A DNA stretch of 12,232 nt from NCBI GenBank assembly GCA_937960725.1, contig CALGOY010000053.1, forward strand, positions 1 to 12,232, in the 5' to 3' direction. Below, piece after piece: positions 1 through 5,950 of this stretch. This DNA is from an uncultured Bacillota bacterium (lineage in GTDB: Bacteria; Bacillota; Clostridia; Caldicoprobacterales; UBA3941). Positions within the stretch are counted from its first letter, which is position 1, and each line of letters starts with the position of its first letter. The notes under the pieces are model-generated. The model did not search any database and was not told the DNA's origin. It was given only the letters and a program-made list of their open reading frames with translations. The position numbers and the translations under genes were made by a program.

Positions 1-31
1 TCGAAATCTATGGGATAAATAATATATATAC

Positions 32-75
32 AAAAATAAAAAAGAGGATTTGTCTTAGCCGAAAATCCTCTTTTT
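32..75 (-). terminator. Rho-independent terminator after fabZ
   Basis: A 13-bp AT-flanked stem (39-51 pairing with 63-75, core GAGGATTT/AAATCCTC) encloses an 11-base loop. On the minus strand it is followed by TTTTTT, A, TTTTT down to base 32. It starts about a dozen bases after the fabZ stop and so closes the mbl-flhO-flhP-fabZ unit. The A-run on the other side means it could also work for a plus-strand transcript. Bases 1-31 are AT-rich and show no gene. Confidence 0.85.
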
Positions 76-87
76 CACTGCCTATTA

Positions 88-525
88 TCATTCCGCATCT
101 CCCAGCGCAAACATGATACTAGCCTCCGCTGCCAGCTCACCATCTACAAAGGCTTTTCCTTCCCCTTTGCCTATTGAGCTCCTCATCCGTGTAATCTCTA
201 CTTCTAATCGCAATTGGTCCCCTGGAATCACCTGGCGTCTAAACCGCGCCCGATCGATTCCCGCAAAATAAGCTAGCTTTCCGCAGTTTTCCTCTTGGCT
301 CAACACTATTACTGCGCCCAATTGAGCCATGGCTTCTATTATTAGAACTCCGGGCATTATGGGGATACCGGGAAAATGGCCCTGGAAAAATGGTTCATTT
401 ATACTCACGTTTTTTATTCCTACCGCCCTTTTTCCTTTTTCTATCTCTATTACTCTATCTATAAGTAAAAATGGATAGCGATGAGGTATTCTGCTTATAA
501 TCTCTCTTACATCTAAAATATCCAT
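88..525 (-). CDS. fabZ: 3-hydroxyacyl-[acyl-carrier-protein] dehydratase FabZ
   Basis: FabZ dehydrates (3R)-3-hydroxyacyl-ACP to trans-2-enoyl-ACP in the cytoplasmic type II fatty-acid elongation cycle. The 145-residue product is a single hot-dog domain. It has the family block [12 protein letters not shown] (residues 49-60) with catalytic His50, and the catalytic Glu64 in IEAMAQ; the N-terminal [13 protein letters not shown] is also typical. The frame stays open back to 588, but the ATG at 525 gives the usual family length and N-terminus ([10 protein letters not shown]). A GAGGAGG lies upstream at 541-547, with a rather long 15-base spacer. The 588 start has no ribosome binding site. The gene is last in a run after flhO and flhP, 96 bases past the flhP stop, with no terminator between. 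Placement beside mbl and flhOP matches the B. subtilis neighbourhood (ywpB). Function is well supported; the exact start is less certain. Confidence 0.95.
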   Translation of the reverse strand: MDILDVREIISRIPHRYPFLLIDRVIEIEKGKRAVGIKNVSINEPFFQGHFPGIPIMPGVLIIEAMAQLGAVIVLSQEENCGKLAYFAGIDRARFRRQVIPGDQLRLEVEITRMRSSIGKGEGKAFVDGELAAEASIMFALGDAE

Positions 526-621
526 TCTAATACTAAATAACCTCCTCATTGATTCTGCTGTTATATAAACTCCAAGATTCTCCATCATGTTGCTTTCATA
601 CTATTATGTTTCCTGCTAGTG

Positions 622-1431
622 TTATGGCCTTAGATTGTTAGCCAATCTCTCCATCTCATCCGATGTTTGAAGCACTCTAGAATTAAGCTGATATGCCCTT
701 TGGGTCATTATAAGGCGGGTCATTTCCTCTGTTAAATCGACATTGGAAATTTCCAGGTGATTTTGGAGAATCCTACCCCTTTCTCCTCCATATTGCCCAA
801 AGGCTTGAGGGGCTCCGCTCTGCTCTGTTTCATAAAAATAGGAACCACCGGCCCTTCCCAGCCCATCTGGATTAATAAACGTTGCCAAGCCAAGCTGAGT
901 ATAATCGTATGTAAAGTATCCCTGGTTTATCGATATAGTTCCATCCTCTTTTATTAAAATATCGTCCTCTCTTATATCCCCGTTAAAAATTATAGCTTGT
1001 CCATTGTTATTTAATACCGGATTTCCATCCCGGGTCTCCAGCCTAAACTGGCCGTTAGCCAATGCGTTTAATCTAAAGCTGCCATTTCTTGTATATAATC
1101 TATCGGTTATTTGCCCGTTCGCATCCAGTATGCCAACTATAAAGAATCCTTCACCCTCAATAGCAATATCCAATGGACTGTCGGTTCGCTTTAGCGTTCC
1201 TGGTTTGAAACTGCTTATATTTCTAGCTACTCTAACCCCATTTCCAAACTGAAGCATCTCATCTGTTTCTTCGTTCCTCACAGCCATAGCGCTATATAGA
1301 TTTTCCTTAAAGCTGGAGCGGACTTTCTTATAGCCCACCGTGTTTACATTGGCTATATTATTCCCGATGTTATTTATTTCATTCTGATATGCTTTCATTC
1401 CAGAGGCTGCAGCATACAATGCTCTAATCAT
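622..1431 (-). CDS. flhP: Flagellar distal rod / hook-basal body protein, FlgG family (FlhP-like)
   Basis: This 269-residue protein is a FlgG-type axial protein, exported by the flagellar type III apparatus and assembled in the rod. The N-terminal rod domain has MIRALYAAASGM and GNNIANVNTVGYKK (residues 1-36). A FlgG/FlgE-type core follows (SPLDIAIEGEGFF at 85-97; YTRNGSF at 113-119). The C-terminal assembly helix contains SNVDLTEEMTRLI and TQRAYQLNSRVLQTSDEM (229-260). Its length equals that of B. subtilis FlhP. The ATG has GAGGAGGT about 9 bases upstream and sits 21 bases after the flhO stop, so the two are co-transcribed. No other flagellar genes are in the window, as in Bacillus, where flhOP lie away from the fla/che operon. 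The assignment FlhP rather than FlgG or FlgF rests on position beside mbl. Confidence 0.88.
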   Translation of the reverse strand: MIRALYAAASGMKAYQNEINNIGNNIANVNTVGYKKVRSSFKENLYSAMAVRNEETDEMLQFGNGVRVARNISSFKPGTLKRTDSPLDIAIEGEGFFIVGILDANGQITDRLYTRNGSFRLNALANGQFRLETRDGNPVLNNNGQAIIFNGDIREDDILIKEDGTISINQGYFTYDYTQLGLATFINPDGLGRAGGSYFYETEQSGAPQAFGQYGGERGRILQNHLEISNVDLTEEMTRLIMTQRAYQLNSRVLQTSDEMERLANNLRP

Positions 1432-1452
1432 CTTATTAGAACCTCCTCAACC

Positions 1453-2205
1453 CTATACCTTTCCTACTTCATTGACAGCCTTACCTAACACCTGATCCAT
1501 CATCTGAACAATCCTCTGACTGGACTCATAACTTCTAGCTGCTACTATTAGACTGACCATTTCATCTGTAGGATCAACGTTGGAAGCTTCCAAATAGCCT
1601 TGAAAAACCTCTCCTTGAAACTCTATCGCTTCGTTATCTAGATCGCTGATAAATAAATTATCTCCCACCTTTTGTAGTCCAAGGGGATCATTAAAGCTTA
1701 CTAATTGAAGCTGATTCACAACATTGCCTGCTATTATAATATTGCCAGCTCTATCCACTTCAAAGGGCTGATTCCCTATTTGGATAGCTTGTCCACCTAC
1801 ACCGGCCACGGGATAGCCTTCCGCTGTAACTAACAATCCGTTCTCATCTATGTGAAAGCTACCATCCCTAGTATAGCGTACTCCATCTTCCGTCAATACG
1901 GTAAAAAAACCTTCCCCTTGTATTGCCAAATGGGTTAATTCATTAGTTTCTTCTAAGTTTCCATCCATAAAAGATGTATCTATCCGTTCTATATACACTC
2001 CATGGTTAATATGACCTATTTCCCTAACCGGATCAGCTTCGCCTTTTTCTATCCTCATTACTAGCTCATCCCGAAAAGACCGTACCACCGTAGTATCCTT
2101 CTTATAACCAGGGGTATAGATGTTAGCCATGTTATTTGCAATTGTATCCAATTTTCTACGCTGATATAACATGCCATTAGCAGCGGTATATAGACCCCTT
2201 ATCAT
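1453..2205 (-). CDS. flhO: Flagellar rod / hook-basal body protein, FlgF/FlgG family (FlhO-like)
   Basis: A 250-residue flagellar axial protein. It has the N-terminal rod motif (MIRGLYTAANGM, then NNMANIYTPGYKK at residues 24-36), a middle domain with LAIQGEGFFTV (93-103) and YTRDGSF (111-117), and the C-terminal assembly segment SNVDPTDEMVSLIV (208-221) plus a terminal helix. It resembles its neighbour at 622-1431 over the whole length, so the pair looks like an old tandem duplication of FlgG-type proteins. In B. subtilis FlhO and FlhP form the distal rod. The start ATG lies 12 bases after the mbl stop, and its ribosome binding site (AAGGGGTG) overlaps the mbl TAA, so translational coupling to mbl is likely. 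FlgF is an alternative name. Confidence 0.86.
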   Translation of the reverse strand: MIRGLYTAANGMLYQRRKLDTIANNMANIYTPGYKKDTTVVRSFRDELVMRIEKGEADPVREIGHINHGVYIERIDTSFMDGNLEETNELTHLAIQGEGFFTVLTEDGVRYTRDGSFHIDENGLLVTAEGYPVAGVGGQAIQIGNQPFEVDRAGNIIIAGNVVNQLQLVSFNDPLGLQKVGDNLFISDLDNEAIEFQGEVFQGYLEASNVDPTDEMVSLIVAARSYESSQRIVQMMDQVLGKAVNEVGKV

Positions 2206-2217
2206 TTAGTTCACCCC

Positions 2218-3255
2218 TTATATCTCCTCTTGTAATGAAACCTTTCTATTATAACTAAACATCGCTGTTTCCCTATACACATCTATGTCTTCCAATGCCT
2301 TCCCCGTACCAATTGCCACACAGGAAATAGGATCTTTTGCTACATATATAGGCAGCTTAAGCCTTTCTTGAAGCAAGATGTCCAAGCCGCGGAGGAGAGA
2401 ACCGCCTCCGGTCATAACGATGCCGCTCTCGCTTATATCAGCAGCTAGCTCCGGCGGCGTTCTCTCTAATACCCCATGGATGGTATCTACGATGCTCCGC
2501 AGCGGTTCCTCCAAAGCTTCGAAAATCTCACCAGAAGAAACCGTAATAGTCTTTGGAAGACCCGAAATCAAATTCCGTCCGGTAACTTCCATAGTTAGCT
2601 TTTCTTCAATGGGATAGGCAATTCCAATGTTTATCTTTATATCTTCCGCCGTTCTTTCTCCTATCAGCAGATTATATTTCTTCCTCATATAGCGGACGAT
2701 AGCATCATCAAAGCTATCTCCAGCCACTTTAATAGAATCTGTTACTACAGCTCCTCCTAATGAAATAACAGCGATCTCTGTAGTGCCTCCCCCAACATCT
2801 ACCACCATACTGCCGTAGGGCTTGCTAATATCTATTCCAGCCCCTATGGCAGCGGCAATGGGTTCTTCTATAAGATAGGTATGTTTGGCTCCTGCTTCAT
2901 AAGCCGCATCTAGGACTGCCCGCTTCTCCACCTCCGTTACACCACTGGGTACACATATAACAACTCTAGGCCTAGTCCATCGTCTAATCTTAGCTTTTTT
3001 CAAAAAATAGCGAAGCATTTTTTCAGTCGTATTATAGTCCGAAATAACGCCGTCCTTAAGAGGCCGTATTGCAATAATATTTCCTGGAGTTCTCCCGATC
3101 ATTCTCCTAGCTTCTTCTCCCACAGCCAAAATCCGGTTCGTTTTTTTATCTAATGCTACTACAGATGGCTCCTTTAAAATAATTCCCTTTCCTCTTATGT
3201 ATATTAATACGCTGGCAGTACCTAAATCGATGCCAATATCCCTGCTTCCAAACAT
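2218..3255 (-). CDS. mbl: MreB/Mbl-family actin-like rod-shape protein
   Basis: This bacterial actin homologue polymerises under the membrane and guides the lateral cell-wall synthesis machinery. Nucleotide-binding signatures are visible in the 345-residue product: phosphate-1 DIGIDLGT (6-13), the IEEPIAAAIGAG segment with the catalytic-type Glu, phosphate-2 VVDVGGGTTEIAV (151-163), and the adenosine motif TGGGSLL (282-288). The ATG at 3255 is preferred over the one at 3261: AAAGGA lies 9 bases before it but only 3 before 3261, and MFGSRDIGIDLGT matches family N-termini. Position after spoIIID and before flhO is that of B. subtilis mbl. However, several stretches (VPSGVTEVEKRAV, TTEIAVISLGG, DDAI..Y.R..YNLLIGERTAE) resemble MreB as much as Mbl, so the paralogue name is mainly synteny. 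The 110-base leader before it is very A-rich with no clear promoter. Readthrough from spoIIID is possible because no terminator separates them. Confidence 0.93.
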   Translation of the reverse strand: MFGSRDIGIDLGTASVLIYIRGKGIILKEPSVVALDKKTNRILAVGEEARRMIGRTPGNIIAIRPLKDGVISDYNTTEKMLRYFLKKAKIRRWTRPRVVICVPSGVTEVEKRAVLDAAYEAGAKHTYLIEEPIAAAIGAGIDISKPYGSMVVDVGGGTTEIAVISLGGAVVTDSIKVAGDSFDDAIVRYMRKKYNLLIGERTAEDIKINIGIAYPIEEKLTMEVTGRNLISGLPKTITVSSGEIFEALEEPLRSIVDTIHGVLERTPPELAADISESGIVMTGGGSLLRGLDILLQERLKLPIYVAKDPISCVAIGTGKALEDIDVYRETAMFSYNRKVSLQEEI

Positions 3256-3259
3256 ACCC

Positions 3260-3269
3260 ATCTGTCCTT
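3260..3269 (-). promoter_or_regulatory. Possible SpoIIID-binding site over the mbl ribosome binding site
   Basis: The minus-strand sequence AAGGACAGAT fits the published SpoIIID consensus WWRRACARNY at every position. It overlaps the mbl Shine-Dalgarno and start region directly downstream of spoIIID. Several such matches are expected by chance in a window of this size, and the AAGGA part is also a ribosome binding site, so this is only a candidate. Confidence 0.2.
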
Positions 3270-3371
3270 TCTTATGTTTTCTGACTAAGATATATTAATT
3301 CTATATTTTTTGATAAAATCCTTTTTTTTAACAATTTTTTATAGTTTTTTTGTTATTTTTATCCTAATATT

Positions 3372-3635
3372 TCAGTTGCTCTCATCTCTCATGCCCTTGT
3401 ATTTAATTCTTGTTGCCCTTCCACCTCTGATGTGTCTCTCCGCCTTGTTGTGCTCGAGTACCTTTCTAACTTCTTCCCAAATTTCGGGGTTAATTTTGGG
3501 AAGCCTCTCCGATACATCCTTATGTACAGTGCTCTTGCTAACCTTAAAAACCTTCGCTGCTTCCCGTACCGTTGCTCCAGTTTTAATGATGTATTTAGCT
3601 ATCTCTACAGCTCTCTCCTCGATGTAGTCCTTCAA
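3372..3635 (-). CDS. spoIIID: Stage III sporulation transcriptional regulator SpoIIID
   Basis: SpoIIID is the mother-cell DNA-binding protein that acts after sigma E, switching genes on and off and promoting sigK expression. The 87-residue product is typical in size. It carries a helix-turn-helix at about residues 21-45 (TVREAAKVFKVSKSTVHKD), then SERLPKINPE and the basic tail RHIRGGRATRIKYK, all closely like B. subtilis SpoIIID. The start is taken as TTG at 3635, giving (M)KDYIEERAVEIAKYI, which aligns with the Bacillus MHDYIKERTIKIGKYI. The strong AAGGGGGG (3642-3649) is 6 bases before it. The upstream TTG at 3641 directly abuts that site and is unlikely. Its position between the spoIIQ-like gene and mbl is the conserved clostridial one. 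Confidence 0.96.
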   Translation of the reverse strand: MKDYIEERAVEIAKYIIKTGATVREAAKVFKVSKSTVHKDVSERLPKINPEIWEEVRKVLEHNKAERHIRGGRATRIKYKGMRDESN

Positions 3636-3641
3636 ATCCAA

Positions 3642-3649
3642 CCCCCCTT
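3642..3649 (-). promoter_or_regulatory. Ribosome binding site fixing the TTG start of spoIIID
   Basis: The minus strand reads AAGGGGGG. It touches the TTG at 3641 with no spacer but lies 6 bases from the in-frame TTG at 3635, so the downstream codon is favoured. Confidence 0.7.
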
Positions 3650-3683
3650 GCCAACAATCCTTTCAAGACCGAAGCTAGAAATA

Positions 3684-3710
3684 AAAATATGGGTATATTG
3701 ATAAATATGC
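3684..3710 (-). promoter_or_regulatory. Candidate sigma-E-type promoter of spoIIID
   Basis: The minus strand has GCATATT (3704-3710), a full match to a KMATATT-like -35. After 12 bases comes CATATTTT (3684-3691), resembling the CATACANT -10. The spacer is about two bases shorter than usual for sigma E. B. subtilis spoIIID is sigma-E dependent, and the upstream terminator at 3733-3772 implies that a promoter is needed here. Tentative. Confidence 0.3.
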
Positions 3711-3732
3711 ATAAAATCGAGGAGATAGAAGT

Positions 3733-3772
3733 AAAAAACAAAAGAGCTCCAGGAATCTAGCCTGGAGCTCTT
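3733..3772 (-). terminator. Rho-independent terminator after the spoIIQ-like gene
   Basis: A perfect 12-bp stem (AAGAGCTCCAGG at 3742-3753 pairing with 3761-3772) has a 7-base loop. On the minus strand it continues into TTTTGTTTTTT. It begins 2 bases after the spoIIQ-like stop codon and separates that gene from spoIIID. Confidence 0.93.
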
Positions 3773-3774
3773 GT

Positions 3775-4710
3775 CTATTTCAACATATATTCCTCAGGAT
3801 TTACAGGCTTTCCATTTATTAATAGCTCAAAATGTAGATGAGGGGGGTCTAATATTTCACTTCCAGCAGTCCTACCTACTCCGCTAATAATTTGACCAGC
3901 CTTAACGCTTTGGCCTTCTGTCACCATATTGGCAGTAGATAGATTTGCATACCTTGTCTTTATCCCATCACCATGATCTATGGTAATCACTATTCCCATG
4001 AGAGGATCTTCCTCAACTTTTTCTACAATGCCATCCGCAGCCGCTTTAACTTCTGCACCCAAAAAGCTTTCAATATCAAGCCCCGAATGGGTTGTCCATT
4101 CCTTAAGGGTATTAGAGTACACCAGTTCATCCATGGAATAGGGTCTGTATATCTGTCCTTCAACGGGTCTTATTATGGTAAATTTAGTTGCCTTCTGTTG
4201 TGAGACCACGGGCTTAGCAGCAACATTATTTTCTTTATTGTCTTTATTATTGTTTTTGCTATCTTGAGTTTTATTCTTATTTTCCCCACTTTTTTCAGTC
4301 TGTTTTGCCGCTTTATCTTTATCATTTCCTGCAGCTTCCTTATTTCCAGAAGCTTCTTTAGCTGAATTAGCATCGGGTTTGTCTTCTGATTTTTGTTTAT
4401 TCTCCTTATCGCCATCACTATCCGTTATAATATCTTTAACTTTAATATCAATATCTTCTAAGCTTTGGTCCTCTTTCTTGGAAGCGTCTGACAATAAATC
4501 CTCTCTATCTGTAGTTTCTTCTAGAGATGGCATATCGCCAGCTATGCCCTCCTGGGGCTCAGCTTTTCTATCAGAAGTTAAATATGCTGTAACCCCAATA
4601 ATAGAAATACAGATAAATAATACAATATAAAAACCATGTTTGTCCAAAAAATTCATTATATTCTTTTTATTAAAAGTTACTTTCAATCGCTCTCTATATT
4701 TATTAAACAT
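3775..4710 (-). CDS. spoIIQ: SpoIIQ-like M23 (LytM) domain sporulation protein
   Basis: This is a membrane-anchored M23/LytM-domain protein. By synteny it is the forespore partner of the SpoIIIAH-SpoIIQ channel needed for engulfment. The 311-residue product has a short basic cytoplasmic N-terminus, one transmembrane helix (about 26-44), and a long low-complexity K/D/E/N-rich linker (about 45-175). The C-terminal LytM domain follows (about 178-311). Zinc-ligand motifs are intact: HSGLD (208-212) and HLHFE (291-295). B. subtilis SpoIIQ lacks one catalytic histidine, whereas clostridial forms keep it. The ATG at 4710 is chosen because AAAAGGAGGTG (4720-4730) lies 9 bases upstream; the in-frame GTG at 4722 sits inside that site. 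The gene is isolated by terminators on both sides. A general M23 peptidase is an alternative, but the position between spoIID and spoIIID argues for SpoIIQ. Confidence 0.87.
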   Translation of the reverse strand: MFNKYRERLKVTFNKKNIMNFLDKHGFYIVLFICISIIGVTAYLTSDRKAEPQEGIAGDMPSLEETTDREDLLSDASKKEDQSLEDIDIKVKDIITDSDGDKENKQKSEDKPDANSAKEASGNKEAAGNDKDKAAKQTEKSGENKNKTQDSKNNNKDNKENNVAAKPVVSQQKATKFTIIRPVEGQIYRPYSMDELVYSNTLKEWTTHSGLDIESFLGAEVKAAADGIVEKVEEDPLMGIVITIDHGDGIKTRYANLSTANMVTEGQSVKAGQIISGVGRTAGSEILDPPHLHFELLINGKPVNPEEYMLK

Positions 4711-4732
4711 CGCTACATGCACCTCCTTTTAA

Positions 4733-4761
4733 GATTTTCCCCATTTTTCCAAAAATAATAC
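4733..4761 (-). promoter_or_regulatory. Candidate sigma-F-type promoter of the spoIIQ-like gene
   Basis: The minus strand has GTATT (4757-4761), a 4-of-5 match to the GYWTA -35 of sigma F. After 14 bases comes GGGGAAAATC (4733-4742), which fits GGNRANANT. The spacing is about one base short, and a start near 4726 would leave a very short leader beginning at the Shine-Dalgarno. spoIIQ is sigma-F controlled in studied species. Low confidence. Confidence 0.25.
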
Positions 4762-4798
4762 AGCCAGCACCACAAATTTTATAATTTGTAGTGCTGGC
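4751..4798 (-). terminator. Rho-independent terminator after spoIID
   Basis: A 16-bp stem (4763-4778 pairing with 4783-4798; GCCAGCAC arm) has a 4-base loop and is followed on the minus strand by TGTATTATTTTT. The only non-Watson-Crick pair (4771/4790) is G-U in minus-strand RNA but C-A in plus-strand RNA, which supports action on the minus-strand transcript. It starts about 10 bases after the spoIID stop. Confidence 0.9.
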
Positions 4799-4808
4799 CT
4801 ATTAACAA

Positions 4809-5858
4809 CTAACGAATTTTCTCAATTTCTATTCCCTGATAGTAATGGTGGAGTATTTCGCGATAATTTTTTCCCTGCTTTGCCATATAATCGGCCCCTA
4901 CCTGGCTCATTCCCACCCCATGACCATAGCCTCTAGTTTCGATTATAACTTTGTCCCCTTGAAAATAAAACTTAAAATCAGCTGAATTTAAATCAAATAG
5001 ATTCCTAAAATCTGTCCCTTTGATCTTTACTCCCCCTACCATCAGCTCCTTTACTCTTCCACCCTCTGTATAACCTAATATTTTAATTTGATCTTTTATA
5101 TTTTCCTTTGTTAGATTGCTATCCTTATATCTGCTCTTAATTTTTCTTATAAATTCATCTATCGTAAACGAAACAGTTGCCTTATACCTGGGGCCATTCT
5201 CATCGCCGGGACTTTCTACCACCTCATAGTAAGGGAGGGAAGTCGAAAAAACTTCATCTACATTTTCCGTTTTTCCATTGCTGGTAGAGTGAAAAAATAC
5301 CTCAATCGCCTTACCCTTATAGGTCATAATCTCGCCCCATGTATCATATACCGCCTGCTTAATCTTATTTATGTTATCTTCGTAGTTCTTACCCCAATTC
5401 TTTTTCATCTGCTCGTGGGAGATCCAAGCCTGGCAATGAGAAAATTCACTGCATACATCTGCCCCTGCGTATTTGCTACATCCCTTGCCCCCTAGCACTT
5501 TCATCTTATATGCCGCTAGGGTTCTAGCAGCTACTGCTTGGGCTTTCAATGCCTCCATTTCAAACGAGGCAGGCATCTCAGCAGCTACTACTCCTATTAC
5601 GTATTCCTCTAAATCCATGGTTACTAGTTCTTTATCATAGTGGTTATAGAGGGTTATAACAGGATCTTTACCAGATATCTCTACTCGAATGGGCGGGCTT
5701 TGGTTTTCATTGGACGATGGTATAGGCTCTTTGGTCTCGACGGGAGCTGCTCTTGAAAAAATACCTACAATAAGCGTTGGGATAATAAGTATTATAACAA
5801 TAGCTGCTAGTATAAATGTAGCCCATGCTCTCATACGCATTCGCCTTTCGTTATTCAT
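4809..5858 (-). CDS. spoIID: Stage II sporulation protein D, lytic transglycosylase
   Basis: SpoIID is a membrane-anchored peptidoglycan lytic transglycosylase. With SpoIIP and SpoIIM it thins septal peptidoglycan and drives engulfment from the mother cell. The 349-residue product has a basic N-terminus and one membrane helix (about 12-34). The SpoIID domain runs from about 65 to 349: LEEYVIGVVAAEMPASF with the likely catalytic Glu94, EALKAQAVAARTLA, and a DVCSEFSHCQAW loop (134-145). Cys136 and Cys142 of that loop match the zinc-site cysteines known from a clostridial SpoIID. FFHSTSNGKTENV (188-200) and GYGHGVGMSQVGA (310-322) complete the family motifs. The ATG at 5858 has only a weak AGGGAAG about 8 bases upstream. 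ATGs at codons 7 and 9 are alternatives and would not alter the membrane helix. Terminators flank the gene, so it is probably monocistronic. Confidence 0.95.
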   Translation of the reverse strand: MNNERRMRMRAWATFILAAIVIILIIPTLIVGIFSRAAPVETKEPIPSSNENQSPPIRVEISGKDPVITLYNHYDKELVTMDLEEYVIGVVAAEMPASFEMEALKAQAVAARTLAAYKMKVLGGKGCSKYAGADVCSEFSHCQAWISHEQMKKNWGKNYEDNINKIKQAVYDTWGEIMTYKGKAIEVFFHSTSNGKTENVDEVFSTSLPYYEVVESPGDENGPRYKATVSFTIDEFIRKIKSRYKDSNLTKENIKDQIKILGYTEGGRVKELMVGGVKIKGTDFRNLFDLNSADFKFYFQGDKVIIETRGYGHGVGMSQVGADYMAKQGKNYREILHHYYQGIEIEKIR

Positions 5859-5888
5859 AAGATTTCTTCCCTACTTCCCATATTATTT

Positions 5889-5917
5889 ACAATATGAAAA
5901 TAGGTAAAGAAATAGAA
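5889..5917 (-). promoter_or_regulatory. Weak candidate sigma-E-type promoter of spoIID
   Basis: CATATTGT (5889-5896) resembles the CATACANT -10 of sigma E. It lies 14 bases after TTCTATT (5911-5917), which matches 5 of 7 positions of the -35. The -35 lies in the tail of the murA terminator stem. spoIID is a sigma-E gene in B. subtilis, and only about 90 bases separate murA from spoIID, so a promoter should be here. The match itself is weak. Confidence 0.2.
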
Positions 5918-5950
5918 CAAATCTACCCTCTTTCGGGTAGATTTGTTCTA
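5903..5950 (-). terminator. Rho-independent terminator overlapping the murA stop
   Basis: A perfect 16-bp inverted repeat (5913-5928 with 5935-5950) has a 6-base loop and is followed on the minus strand by TTTCTTT. The murA stop codon TAG (5948-5950) is the first three bases of the stem. The U-tract is interrupted by C, but the stem is the longest perfect one in the window. Confidence 0.88.

Noticed and set aside
526..588. N-terminal extension of FabZ by 21 residues
   Set aside because: The ATG at 588 has no ribosome binding site and the extra residues are not family-like. The GAGGAGG at 541-547 lies inside the extension.
3289..3334. Possible vegetative promoter in the mbl leader
   Set aside because: TTGTTA or TTATCA can be paired with weak -10 boxes, but the spacing or matches are poor. 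In such A-rich sequence these matches are expected by chance.
3310..3627. Plus-strand hydrophobic reading frame of 105 codons
   Set aside because: It is antisense to spoIIID, which is a clear family match, and its T-rich first part is the A-rich mbl leader read backwards. There is no ribosome binding site.
4173..4418. Second minus-strand frame of 81 codons within the spoIIQ-like gene
   Set aside because: It is a frame shadow of the A-rich low-complexity linker. It is rich in Lys/Ile and lacks a start context.
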